NCBI RefSeq assembly: GCF_000495795.1
Contig: NZ_AWGD01000021.1
Location: 1-64,000, forward strand
Length of the DNA stretch: 64,000 bases
From: Asticcacaulis sp. AC460
GTDB taxonomy: Bacteria; Pseudomonadota; Alphaproteobacteria; Caulobacterales; Caulobacteraceae
Direction of reading: 5' to 3'
Shown here: piece after piece, positions 24,724 to 32,791 of the stretch
Layout of the letters: every line of letters starts with the position of its first letter
How positions within the stretch are numbered: the first letter of the stretch is position 1
Notes under the pieces: generated by a model
What the model was told of the DNA's origin: nothing
Seen by the model: only the letters and a program-made list of their open reading frames with translations
Databases searched by the model: none
Translations under genes and position numbers: made by a program

Positions 24724-27102
24724 CTAATTCCGTTTCTTCTTTTTCGTCGCCGTCTTCTTGGTGCTCGCCTTGGTCGAGGCCGCCTTCTTTTTTGTCGGCT
24801 TGACCGCGGCGGGCTTGGGGTCGGCGATCGGCTTCATGGTCGCCACACTCGCGCCGGCAGCAAGGGCTGCTGCGCCCGGAGCCTGGCCATTCTGATAGTC
24901 GCCATAGGCGATCGGCCCGTTCGGCATGTCACCGCCAAATTCGTCCGGATCGATGCGGCCGATCGGCGCCGGCGTGCCGCGGGAAACGTCGGCATGGGCG
25001 GTCAGAGGCGCACGGCCGCCGTTCAGACGGGCGCGGTAGACGCGGGTGTTTTCGGTAACCCGCATCATGTAGTTGCGGGTTTCGCTGAACGGATGGCATT
25101 CGATGAAGCTGAGGGCGTCGGCATTTTCGCCGCGCGGATCGCCACAATTGCCGATCCAGGTGCCCATGCGGCTGGGGCCGGCATTGTAGCCGGCAGCCGC
25201 CAGTATGTACGACCCGTTGAACATATCGACCAGTTCACCAAGGTGATAGGAGCCGAGCGTCATATTGTATTCGGGCTCATACAGCTTGGATTCGGTGTAG
25301 CCGAGCGACAGGCGGCGAGATACGGCGCGGGCCGTCGAGGGGATCAGCTGCATCATGCCGCGGGCATTGGCGTGCGATCGGACGGACGGGTCGAAGCCGC
25401 TTTCCTGGCGCGCAATGGCCAGGACGAAGGCCTTTTCGGCCGAGGACGGATTGCCCGGAATGCTGCGGACCGGATAGGCGCGTTCAGGCAGGTAGAAACC
25501 GCGCTGCATCGACTGGCGCGCCACCTTCATGGTGTTGATCGGGGTGTCGTACATGGAGGACAGGTCGACCAGCAGGGCCTGTTCCTCGGCATTGGGCAGG
25601 GTGGTGCCGATATGCAGGACCAGGACGCGGAACAGGTCGGTTTCACCGATAGCGCCCAGAATGCGGGCCGCCTGGACCTGGTCGCGGCCGTTGAAACGGG
25701 CGCGGTCGGCTTCGCTGGGGACCGGATCCTTGCCCAGGACGATCTCCTTCTGGCCGGCCTTTTCGGCGGCGAGCTGGCCGTAGAAGGCGTAGATGTACTG
25801 GCCGCCCTTGGTGTAATAGGTCTGGGCCGTGGCAGCGTCGTTCTTCGATGCGTCGTTGCGGGCCTCATAGGCGCGGCCCAGCCAGTAGTTGGCGCGGCCC
25901 ATGGTGATCGGCGAGGTGCCGGCCGTGGCCAGGGCGTGGAAGTGGCGCAGGGCCTCTTCCTTGTCGTTCAGTTTCACCAGGGCGATCCAGCCGGCGAAGA
26001 ACTCGGCCTCGGCCATGCTTTCGCCGGGTGAGAAGCCGCCGCCGTTCATGGCGTCGTAGGCGGCGCGGTAGTTGCGCTCCTTGATGGCCGTCTTGAAATA
26101 GGTCAGGCGCAGGTCGTAGATCTGCTTGGCGGCGTCCGGGCTCATCGAGGCCGGCGGCAGGTTGGGCAGGATGCCGTAGCCCAGCGCTTCAAGGTCGCGG
26201 CCGGCCAGGTATTTGGCGCGGGCAAAGGCCAGGACCTGGTTGTTGGGATCGCCGGCCAGGGCCGTCTGGTACAGGCCGTCATTGCCGGCCGCGCCGGTGC
26301 GCATGGCGATGACCGCCTGGCCGATGTCGCGCTGATGCTGGTCGACGTAGGGGTACAGGTCGCGGATGGCCTGGGACGCGCCGCTTTGTGTATTGAGCGA
26401 CAGGCAGGCGATGCGGGCCTTGTGGTCGGCCTGGTCGAGATACTTGCCGAAGGCCTGGTAAAAGTTGGCCTGGGCGCCAGCGTCGAAGACCTTGGTCGTC
26501 CACCATGTCTTGGTCAGGGTTTGGGCTTCGTTGGTGCGCCCCAGAAGGCCATAGGCGGTGATCAGGGCCGAGGCGCCTTCGACGGTTTGCGGCGGCGAGC
26601 CGTTGAACCATTCCACCGTCTGCTGCGGCGTCATGCCCGACAGGCCGATCATCTTTTCGGCGGCAATCTGGCGCTTGGACTCACGCGGCCAGCCCCACAG
26701 GTCGCGGCGGGCGGCGTCCAGGGCGGCGAAGCTGTAGATGCCCTGGCCGTCATTGTTAATGATGAACCAGGTGACGAGCTTGCGCGCCGCCGGATCGGAG
26801 ATGGTGCGGCCCAGGCTGTCGGCCTGGGCGTAGTTCCGGGTACGCACATACTGGAGGGACGAGGCCAGGGTTTGGCGGTCCGAATCGGACAGGCTGCCCG
26901 GGATATAGGCGCCGGGTTGCGTCGCCGTTGTTGCCGTGGGCGAGGTCAGCGGCATGCCCTGGGTGCTCATCGGCGCGGCGGCGTCCGGATCCTCCTGGGC
27001 AGCCACCGGCTGCAGCAGCATCAGGCTGATGGCGCAGACGCCGGAAATCAGCAGGGCTTTGCGTGAAAAACGGGTGAGGGGGCGGCGTTGCAGCGTCGTC
27101 AT
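24724..27102 (-). CDS. Soluble lytic murein transglycosylase
   Basis: Periplasmic muramidase of 792 residues. A signal peptide (about residues 1-36, AAQ|ED) leads to a long alpha-helical superhelix (Slt70-like U-domain, about 60-530), then the C-terminal SLT catalytic domain with IARQESGFDP (catalytic Glu567), ANARGMMQLIPSTA and AAGYNAGPSRM. It cleaves the MurNAc-GlcNAc bond with 1,6-anhydro product formation. After the SLT domain there is a ~130-residue tail ending in a Lys/Thr/Ala-rich stretch (KKKAASTKASTKKTATKKKK), which may bind the acidic cell wall. The start is ATG at 27102; a TTG lies just before it. Confidence 0.93.
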   Translation of the reverse strand: MTTLQRRPLTRFSRKALLISGVCAISLMLLQPVAAQEDPDAAAPMSTQGMPLTSPTATTATQPGAYIPGSLSDSDRQTLASSLQYVRTRNYAQADSLGRTISDPAARKLVTWFIINNDGQGIYSFAALDAARRDLWGWPRESKRQIAAEKMIGLSGMTPQQTVEWFNGSPPQTVEGASALITAYGLLGRTNEAQTLTKTWWTTKVFDAGAQANFYQAFGKYLDQADHKARIACLSLNTQSGASQAIRDLYPYVDQHQRDIGQAVIAMRTGAAGNDGLYQTALAGDPNNQVLAFARAKYLAGRDLEALGYGILPNLPPASMSPDAAKQIYDLRLTYFKTAIKERNYRAAYDAMNGGGFSPGESMAEAEFFAGWIALVKLNDKEEALRHFHALATAGTSPITMGRANYWLGRAYEARNDASKNDAATAQTYYTKGGQYIYAFYGQLAAEKAGQKEIVLGKDPVPSEADRARFNGRDQVQAARILGAIGETDLFRVLVLHIGTTLPNAEEQALLVDLSSMYDTPINTMKVARQSMQRGFYLPERAYPVRSIPGNPSSAEKAFVLAIARQESGFDPSVRSHANARGMMQLIPSTARAVSRRLSLGYTESKLYEPEYNMTLGSYHLGELVDMFNGSYILAAAGYNAGPSRMGTWIGNCGDPRGENADALSFIECHPFSETRNYMMRVTENTRVYRARLNGGRAPLTAHADVSRGTPAPIGRIDPDEFGGDMPNGPIAYGDYQNGQAPGAAALAAGASVATMKPIADPKPAAVKPTKKKAASTKASTKKTATKKKKRN

Positions 27103-27261
27103 CAAATCATCCGATGGTGAGGTATATTATGACTATAGGGCATAGTTTCTTTTTATAAAGACCATTGCAGCGCAAGCCCGGCTTATCTATGGCTATTTTC
27201 TCGACAATCTTTCGTGTGCGGGCGTGAAAACCACAGTTTTCCCCGCTCTCAGGTGCCTTCC

Positions 27262-28389
27262 ATGACCGATACCGCTCTTCGTCCTGCTTTTTCCGGCGTC
27301 ATTACCGCTCTGGTGACCCCGTTTAAAAACGGCGAGGTCGATTACGATGCCTTTGCCAAGCACATCGAGCGCCAGATCGTCGCCGGTGTGCATGGGCTGG
27401 TGCCGGTCGGCACCACGGGTGAGACCTCGACCCTGTCGCTGGATGAGCATCGGGAAGTTGTCCGGTTCTGCGTCGAAAAGGCCGCCGGGCGGGTCAAGGT
27501 GATCGCCGGCGCCGGTTCGAACAACACCTCCGAAGCGGTCGAACTGGCGCAGCACGCCAAGGCCGTCGGCGCCGATGCCGTGCTGGTGGTCGCGCCCTAC
27601 TACAACAAGCCGTCGCAGGAGGGTTTGTATCAACATTTCAAGGCGATCAACGATTCGGTTCAGATTCCGGTTATGCTGTACAACGTGCCGGGACGTACCG
27701 TCGTCGATATGAGCAATGACACGGTCGTCCGGCTGGCGAAGCTGCCGAATGTCGTCGGCATCAAGGACGCGACTGGTGACCTGGAGCGGATCAGCCAGAT
27801 GCGCATCGAGATCGAGGGGAACTTCTCGTATATCTCAGGCGATGATCCGACCTTGCTTGGCTATATGGCGCACGGCGGGCATGGCGTGATTTCGGTGACG
27901 TCGAACGTGGCGCCGGACGCCATGGTGGCTCTGTATTCGGCGGCCCAGCAGGGCGCTTTCGAGACGGCCCGGCAGTGGCAGGACAAGCTGATCAAGCTGC
28001 ACAAGGTGCTGTTCGCCGATTCGTCGCCGTCGCCGACCAAGTATGCCTTGAGCCGTTTGGGGATTTGCACCGACGAGGTGCGTTTGCCGATCACGCCGTG
28101 CAGCGAGGCGGTGCGGCCTCTGGTTGACGACGCCATGACGCGGGCGGGGCTGGAGTTATCGACTCAAGAGTCTGGGACTCTTCGACCCCGTGACGAAGTT
28201 ATTGATTATGTTCTGGAACAGTTATTGGCCGGTAAGGTGATAGATGTTGCTGACGTGGCGCGCGAACTCCATGCAGACACTTACGATGTTCGTGGTGGTA
28301 TCGATCGCGCTAGAGCTAGAAATTGGAATGTTCAGAACATTGGAAAACTGAAATTTCAACTTAAGCCTGGCGTGTATCAAGGCAACTAG
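27262..28389 (+). CDS. dapA: 4-hydroxy-tetrahydrodipicolinate synthase with C-terminal extension
   Basis: First committed step of lysine/diaminopimelate synthesis: condensation of pyruvate with aspartate semialdehyde. Residues 1-298 match Dap[10 protein letters not shown] pyruvate-binding motif, catalytic MLYNVPGRT tyrosine, and the Schiff-base lysine in VGIKDATGD (Lys168). The gene does not stop where DapA normally ends (about 292-300 residues) but runs on for ~77 residues (28156-28389) encoded by AT-richer DNA with codons rare nearby (TTA, ATA, AGA). The extension contains a helix-rich segment ([15 protein letters not shown]) resembling a helix-turn-helix. It ends three bases before smpB. 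Confidence 0.95.
   Translation: MTDTALRPAFSGVITALVTPFKNGEVDYDAFAKHIERQIVAGVHGLVPVGTTGETSTLSLDEHREVVRFCVEKAAGRVKVIAGAGSNNTSEAVELAQHAKAVGADAVLVVAPYYNKPSQEGLYQHFKAINDSVQIPVMLYNVPGRTVVDMSNDTVVRLAKLPNVVGIKDATGDLERISQMRIEIEGNFSYISGDDPTLLGYMAHGGHGVISVTSNVAPDAMVALYSAAQQGAFETARQWQDKLIKLHKVLFADSSPSPTKYALSRLGICTDEVRLPITPCSEAVRPLVDDAMTRAGLELSTQESGTLRPRDEVIDYVLEQLLAGKVIDVADVARELHADTYDVRGGIDRARARNWNVQNIGKLKFQLKPGVYQGN
28166..28182. repeat. Short perfect inverted repeat at the dapA extension junction
   Basis: AAGAGTC (28166-28172) and GACTCTT (28176-28182) form a perfect 7-bp inverted repeat with a 3-nt loop, located exactly where the normal DapA sequence gives way to the AT-richer extension. No T-tract follows. 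Confidence 0.6.
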
Positions 28390-28392
28390 GCC

Positions 28393-28866
28393 ATGGCAGA
28401 AGAACAGAACAACTATAAGGTCATCGCCGATAACCGGCGGGCGCGGTTTGACTATTTCCTCGAGAACCCAGTCGAGGCGGGCCTGGTGCTGACCGGCACC
28501 GAGGTCAAGTCGCTGCGCCAGGGGCGGGCGAACATCGCGGAGTCGTACGTCAGCGTCGAGAAGAACGGCGAGCTGTATCTGATCAACGCCGATTTTCCGA
28601 TCTATATGCAGGCCAACCGGTTCAATCATGAGCCGCGCCGCCATCGCAAGCTGCTGCTTCACCGCAAGGAAATCGTGCGCATGCTGAATGCCATCCAGCG
28701 CGAGGGCATGACGTTGATCGCGACCAAGCTCTATTTCAACGACAAGGGCCGGGTGAAGTTGGAAGTCTGTACCGCCAAGGGCAAGAAGAACCACGACAAG
28801 CGTGAAGCGTCGGCGGAGCGCGACTGGAATCGCGATAAGGCGCGGCTTCTACGCGAAAAGGGCTAA
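28393..28866 (+). CDS. smpB: SsrA-binding protein
   Basis: tmRNA partner in trans-translation, 157 residues, standard length. Conserved features: [14 protein letters not shown] at the start, [19 protein letters not shown], and the basic C-terminal tail ([20 protein letters not shown]) that enters the ribosomal mRNA channel. It begins three bases after dapA and is probably cotranscribed. Its 3' end overlaps the convergent uracil-DNA glycosylase gene by 18 bp. tmRNA itself is not in this window. Confidence 0.97.
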   Translation: MAEEQNNYKVIADNRRARFDYFLENPVEAGLVLTGTEVKSLRQGRANIAESYVSVEKNGELYLINADFPIYMQANRFNHEPRRHRKLLLHRKEIVRMLNAIQREGMTLIATKLYFNDKGRVKLEVCTAKGKKNHDKREASAERDWNRDKARLLREKG

Positions 28867-29478
28867 CCTCTTTTTCGCGTCTTCGAAGATCGCTGCGAAC
28901 ATTCCCGCTGTCAGGCGGCCGGTGTTCAGGTTCAGCCGGGAACAGTGAAAGCTGTTGATCACTGTGATGCCGTCGAACTCGGCCGTGACGCCGTGGCCGC
29001 CGGTCATGGCGGAGGCCGGTTTGCCCAGGGCTTTCAGCAGATTGCGCCGGGCGACGTCACCCAGGGTGACGATGACCTGCAATCGCGGCATGGATTTGAT
29101 CAGGTCGGTAAGGTGTGGGCGGCAGGTGGTTTCTTCTACCGGCAAAGGTTTGTTGCCGGGGGGCGCGCACAGCACGGCATTGGTGATCAGGCAGTCGCGA
29201 AGTTCGACATCGTCACGACCGTCGTCGCGATAGGTCCCGGTCGCAAAGCCGGTCGTGATCAGGGTTTCAAACAGCATCCGGCCGGCCGCATCGCCGGTAA
29301 ACACCCGGCCCGTACGGTTGGCGCCCATACGCCCTGGCGCCAGGCCGACGATGAGCAGGCGTCCGTTGATATCGCCGAAAGGCGGCGCCGGCGCATTGTG
29401 CCAGGACGGTTCGGCCCGTCGATTGGCGTTACGGTAGGTGACGAGCCGGGGGCATAAGGCGCAGTCAGGGATCGACAT
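28849..29478 (-). CDS. Family 5 uracil-DNA glycosylase (UDGb)
   Basis: Base-excision enzyme of 209 residues. Motif 1 is [19 protein letters not shown], diagnostic of family 5 (UDGb), and the N-terminal CALCPRLV plus [16 protein letters not shown] provide four cysteines for the Fe-S cluster. The second catalytic motif reads [15 protein letters not shown], where other members I recall have HPSRQN, so Pro and Gln are replaced by Cys and Leu. UDGb removes uracil and other deaminated bases. Its start overlaps the VOC gene by 14 bp, so the two are probably cotranscribed. Confidence 0.9.
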   Translation of the reverse strand: MSIPDCALCPRLVTYRNANRRAEPSWHNAPAPPFGDINGRLLIVGLAPGRMGANRTGRVFTGDAAGRMLFETLITTGFATGTYRDDGRDDVELRDCLITNAVLCAPPGNKPLPVEETTCRPHLTDLIKSMPRLQVIVTLGDVARRNLLKALGKPASAMTGGHGVTAEFDGITVINSFHCSRLNLNTGRLTAGMFAAIFEDAKKRLALFA

Positions 29479-29851
29479 GTTCGCTGAGTGACAGCAGGTT
29501 GCCGAACGGATCCTTGAACCAAGCCACCTTGTCGCCCGTGGGTGTCGTCCAGACGCCGGAGTCGTCCTGGTCGTCGCCCAGGAAGCCGTAGCGCTCGAAC
29601 GTCACGCCGCGCGCCGTCAGGTCTGCCACCTGGGTTTCGATGTCCATGACTTCCCAGCCGAAGACCGAGTAGGCGACGGGTACGAACTCCGGTGGCACGC
29701 TCAGGCGTAGCATGATCTGGCCGGTGCGCATGACCACGGCGAAGCCGTCATTGCGCACGAACTCCAGGCCCAGGACACGTTCGTAGAAGTCGCGGGCTTG
29801 CGCGAAATCCCGGACGGCAATGTGCCCGATGGGCCTGGCGATACGCAGCAT
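29465..29851 (-). CDS. VOC-family (glyoxalase/bleomycin-resistance fold) protein
   Basis: Protein of 128 residues with the paired beta-alpha-beta-beta-beta modules of the vicinal oxygen chelate fold: GHIAVRDFAQARDFYERVLG at the start and a C-terminal [13 protein letters not shown] with the conserved acidic/histidine metal-ligand pattern. Substrate unknown; such proteins range from lactoylglutathione lyases to antibiotic-binding proteins. It lies upstream of, and overlaps, the UDGb gene. Confidence 0.88.
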   Translation of the reverse strand: MLRIARPIGHIAVRDFAQARDFYERVLGLEFVRNDGFAVVMRTGQIMLRLSVPPEFVPVAYSVFGWEVMDIETQVADLTARGVTFERYGFLGDDQDDSGVWTTPTGDKVAWFKDPFGNLLSLSEHVDP

Positions 29852-29869
29852 TAGAACCTCCCAGGGAGA

Positions 29870-30454
29870 TCAGGCGTCGTCGAAATCCTCGGCATTGACG
29901 AACTTCGGATTGTTCTGCTGGTTCTGGCGCGGACGCCCGACCACCGAAGCCAGGTCGGCCAGGTCGACAAAGGTATCGGCCTGGCGGCGCAGTTCGTCCG
30001 AGGTCATCGGCGGCTGCGATTTCACGGTCGAGACGACGGTGACGCGGCAGCCCTTGCGCTGGACGGCTTCGATCAGGCGGCGGAAATCGCCGTCGCCCGA
30101 AAACAGCACCAGATGGTCGGCATTGCCGGCCATTTCCATCATGTCGCAGGCGATTTCGATGTCCATGTCGCCGCGCCAGCGCTTGCGGCCCTGGCTGTCG
30201 GTATATTCCTTGGCGGTCTTGGTGACCAGGGCAAAGCCGTTATAGTCCAGCCAGTCGACGAGAGGGCGAATGGGGGAGTAGTCATCGCCTTCGACGAGAG
30301 CGGTATAATAGTAAGCGCGGATCAGGATGCCGCGCTTGCGGAATTCGTCGAGAAGCTTACGATAGTCTATGTCAAAATTCAGCGCCTTGGCGGCCGAATA
30401 AAGGTTGGCGCCGTCTATAAAAAGGGCGATCTTGTCAGTCGGATAAAAGCTCAT
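29870..30454 (-). CDS. NYN-domain (LabA/DUF88) protein
   Basis: Protein of 194 residues beginning with the NYN motif ALFIDGANLYSAAKAL and containing further acidic positions of the PIN-like fold (DIEIACDMMEMAG, LFSGDGDFRRLIEAVQRKG). NYN proteins are predicted ribonucleases of the PIN superfamily; LabA-like members act on RNA or in regulation. The acidic active-site residues appear intact. A start at 30454 (MSFYPTDK) was chosen; the frame remains open to 30514, which would overlap the divergent folK gene. Confidence 0.9.
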   Translation of the reverse strand: MSFYPTDKIALFIDGANLYSAAKALNFDIDYRKLLDEFRKRGILIRAYYYTALVEGDDYSPIRPLVDWLDYNGFALVTKTAKEYTDSQGRKRWRGDMDIEIACDMMEMAGNADHLVLFSGDGDFRRLIEAVQRKGCRVTVVSTVKSQPPMTSDELRRQADTFVDLADLASVVGRPRQNQQNNPKFVNAEDFDDA

Positions 30455-30485
30455 TTTAAATACTCTCTCAAAATAAGCGGTGAAA

Positions 30486-31016
30486 ATGACGGGTGAAGCG
30501 GTGAGCGACAACACTCAGGCAGTTTTAATTGCCTACGGGTCCAACCTGTCGTCGGGCACGGAGACTGCATCGCAAGCTTTCGACCGGCTTGTCAAGACTT
30601 TGCGAATGCGCGGACTTTTCATTAACAAAATTTCACGTTTGTGGCAGTCGCAGGCCTGGCCAAATGCTCAGGACCCGGCCTATGTGAATGCTATCCTGTC
30701 TGTGAAGACACGACTGCAACCTACAGAATTGCTAAAACTTCTTCATGATGTAGAGTGTGAATTCGGACGGGTGAGGGGGCTCAAAAAAAACGCACCCAGG
30801 GTCATCGATCTGGACCTGATTGCCTATGAACGGGTGATTCTCGACGGTGCGGACGGCATTATCGTGCCGCATCCGCGGGCGGCGGATCGCGGCTTCGTGA
30901 TGGGGCCGCTGACGGATATCCTGCCCGGGTGGGTTCATCCGCTGTCCGGACGGACGGCGACGGAGCTTTTCGCCGCCGTCACCGTCGCCCGGGATGCTCA
31001 TCCGCTGGCCGGCTGA
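30486..31016 (+). CDS. folK: HPPK, folate biosynthesis
   Basis: 2-amino-4-hydroxy-6-hydroxymethyldihydropteridine pyrophosphokinase, 176 residues. It transfers pyrophosphate from ATP to the pterin. The family signature KKNAPRVIDLDLIAYE holds the two magnesium-binding aspartates (DLDL), and IAYGSNL is the conserved start. The first third has visibly lower GC and an A-rich stretch (KLL...FINKISR), which is unlike its neighbours. The start may be the GTG at 30480 or the ATG at 30486. Its 3' end overlaps the convergent DMT gene by 19 bp. Confidence 0.94.
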   Translation: MTGEAVSDNTQAVLIAYGSNLSSGTETASQAFDRLVKTLRMRGLFINKISRLWQSQAWPNAQDPAYVNAILSVKTRLQPTELLKLLHDVECEFGRVRGLKKNAPRVIDLDLIAYERVILDGADGIIVPHPRAADRGFVMGPLTDILPGWVHPLSGRTATELFAAVTVARDAHPLAG

Positions 31017-31984
31017 GCGGCGTTTTTCGCCGCGCGTTGGTCCAGCCAGGTGTAGAGCCCGACCCCCAACAGAACCAGAAGCGTGCCGATGATATCGGCG
31101 AAGCTGGCCGGCAGGCGCAGGATCAGAACACTCATGCCTAAGGTGAAGATCGGGTTGATGAAACTGATCACGGCATTGGCCTGGGAGGAAATCCGGCTGA
31201 GCGCGAAGTTGGTCAGGTAGCTGGGGGCGACCGTCGCGCCGATGGCGAGGCCCAGGGTCAGCCAGAACAGGCTGGGGCTCCAGTGGATATCACTCAGGCG
31301 GTGGACGTTGAGGAAGTGGATGAAGGTGGCGATGGCGGCGCCAGACATGGCCCACGAGGTGAACAGAGACGGTCCCATGCGCGCGATCAGCGGCTTGGCC
31401 AGCAACAGATACAGGGCGAAGGACAGGGACGACGCCAGGCACCACAGGGCGCCGGTGAAGATGACCGAGCCCTGGATACGCAGGTCGGTGACGAAGATGA
31501 AGGCGATGCCGGCATAGGCTATGGCGAAGGTCCACAGCGCCGAGACGCGCATCTTCTGTTGGAAAAACATTGCGCCGAAGACGATGACGAACAGCGGGTA
31601 GGTGAAGATGATCAGCCGCTCGAACTGCGGCGTCAGGGTGACCAGGCTTTCGAAGTCGGTATAGCTGGCGAACCAGTAGCCCAGGGCGCCGACGGCCAGG
31701 GTTTTCAGGTACAGATCCGGCCGGGTGGCGATGGGGGGCGGGCCTTCCTGACCGCGCGATTTCATTCGCCAGTAGGTGGCGAGGCCGCCGATCACGAAGA
31801 AGGGTGTTGCGAACAGCAGGCGTACGGCCAGAAGGGATGAGGCGTCGATGTCATACTGATAGGCGACCTTGATCCAGATGCCCTTGCTGGCGAACAGGAA
31901 GGCGCCGAGGCCTGCAAAGATATAACCGCCCCAGGTGGCGAGCCACGTGGGTGAAGGCTTTGGAGATTCTGCGGAGGCGGACAT
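30998..31984 (-). CDS. EamA/DMT-family transporter
   Basis: Inner-membrane protein of 328 residues with about ten hydrophobic helices arranged as two EamA repeats (GAFLFASKGIWIKVAYQ in the first, LGLAIGATVAPSYLTNFALS in the second). Family knowledge: drug/metabolite superfamily, often efflux of amino acids, nucleosides or other metabolites; no substrate can be assigned. The upstream region holds a 13-bp hairpin and a possible 33-residue leader ORF. Confidence 0.9.
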   Translation of the reverse strand: MSASAESPKPSPTWLATWGGYIFAGLGAFLFASKGIWIKVAYQYDIDASSLLAVRLLFATPFFVIGGLATYWRMKSRGQEGPPPIATRPDLYLKTLAVGALGYWFASYTDFESLVTLTPQFERLIIFTYPLFVIVFGAMFFQQKMRVSALWTFAIAYAGIAFIFVTDLRIQGSVIFTGALWCLASSLSFALYLLLAKPLIARMGPSLFTSWAMSGAAIATFIHFLNVHRLSDIHWSPSLFWLTLGLAIGATVAPSYLTNFALSRISSQANAVISFINPIFTLGMSVLILRLPASFADIIGTLLVLLGVGLYTWLDQRAAKNAAQPASG

Positions 31985-32014
31985 CGGCGGAGACTTTCAT
32001 CTGGCGCCGGTTTG

Positions 32015-32047
32015 GTTTTGCGGCGCCGGGAGGGGGCGCTGCAAAAC
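32015..32047. promoter_or_regulatory. 13-bp hairpin upstream of the DMT transporter
   Basis: Arms GTTTTGCGGCGCC (32015-32027) and GGCGCTGCAAAAC (32035-32047) pair over 13 bp with a single G-T pair and a 7-nt loop. On the minus strand it lies about 30 nt before the transporter ATG and 17 nt after a possible 33-codon ORF. No T-tract follows on either strand, so it is not a standard terminator. Confidence 0.6.
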
Positions 32048-32063
32048 GGGAAGGGGACCGGAT

Positions 32064-32165
32064 CTACAGAGCCTTGGGTTTGAACAGTTGGCGCACGGCC
32101 CAAATCAGCTTGGACAGAATATCCAGCTGGACAGTGGCGCGTGTGGTGGCAAGGTTGTTGATCAT
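32064..32165 (-). CDS. Possible 33-residue leader peptide or small protein
   Basis: Short ORF translating to MINNLATTRATVQLDILSKL and a further 13 residues ending FKPKAL. Third codon positions are mostly G or C, as in real genes here, and an AAGG lies about 10 nt upstream. It is on the same strand and 79 bp ahead of the DMT transporter, with the hairpin at 32015-32047 between. It has no recognised domain; the C-terminal half would be an amphipathic basic helix. Treated as tentative. Confidence 0.3.
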   Translation of the reverse strand: MINNLATTRATVQLDILSKLIWAVRQLFKPKAL

Positions 32166-32217
32166 GGCCGCCGCCTTAGACAATGTTTGCGGTCTTGGCA
32201 ATGTCAGGAAGGGTGGA

Positions 32218-32685
32218 ATGCTGTCACGTCTTGTTTCGGTAGTGATGTTGCTGGTGATTGCCGGGTCGGCCGAAGCGAAGCCGCGCGTGCTGTCGGGCCA
32301 GGCCTGGGCGATCGACGGTGATACGATTGTCATCAAAGGGAAACATATCCGGCTGTTTGGAATTGACGCCTTCGAGGAAGGGCAGATGTGCGGGCGGATG
32401 GCTTGCGGCGGGAAAGCGACCGTGGCGATGGAGGGTCTTATCGGTAAGGGGGTTATCACTTGCGAACAGCAAGACGTTGATAGCTATGGTCGGGTGGTTG
32501 CGATTTGCAAGTTATCTTCCGGTGTCGATCTGGGCAAGGAGATGGTGCGGCGCGGGCTGGCCGTTGCGTATCGTAATTATTCGACGCGGTATCTGGCGGA
32601 TGAGCAGTGGGCCAAGGCCAACAAGCGGGGGGCGTGGGCGCATGGGTTTGACAGTCCGTTGCATTGGCGGCGGACACATCAGTAG
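32218..32685 (+). CDS. Secreted thermonuclease-like (SNase) protein
   Basis: Protein of 155 residues with an N-terminal signal peptide (LVSVVMLLVIAGSAEA, cut about residue 19-20) and a staphylococcal-nuclease fold. The catalytic arginine and glutamate are both present in IRLFGIDAFEEGQ (Arg and Glu eight residues apart, as in SNase Arg35/Glu43), and the second arginine is in SYGRVVAICK. This supports an active Ca2+-dependent nuclease in the periplasm or outside. Two cysteines (CGRMAC) may form a disulfide. The start at 32218 has an AGGAAG; the longer frame to 31951 overlaps the divergent transporter. Confidence 0.9.
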   Translation: MLSRLVSVVMLLVIAGSAEAKPRVLSGQAWAIDGDTIVIKGKHIRLFGIDAFEEGQMCGRMACGGKATVAMEGLIGKGVITCEQQDVDSYGRVVAICKLSSGVDLGKEMVRRGLAVAYRNYSTRYLADEQWAKANKRGAWAHGFDSPLHWRRTHQ

Positions 32686-32725
32686 CTGGTCCCGTAGCTG
32701 GCGTTCTTGTCGACGCCGACAGCAG

Positions 32726-32775
32726 TACCCCTCCACCGCTTCGCGGTCCCCCTCCCCACAAGTGGAGAGGAGAAG
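32726..32775. repeat. Interspersed palindromic repeat, copy 6
   Basis: ACCCCTCCACCGCTTCGCGGTCCCCCTCCCC form with hairpin 1 ACCGC-TTC-GCGGT and a slightly decayed hairpin 2 (CTCCCCAC/GTGGAGAG). Nearly the same sequence as copy 7 at 60029. It lies between the nuclease gene and the convergent GNAT gene. Confidence 0.85.
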
Positions 32776-32791
32776 CTTGCCCATCACCTTT

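Noticed and set aside
28308-28324. Stretch resembling the repeat:anti-repeat of a Cas9 guide RNA (AGAGCTAGAAAT)
   Set aside because: It is a short coincidence within the dapA extension; no cas gene, repeat array or tracrRNA structure is near.
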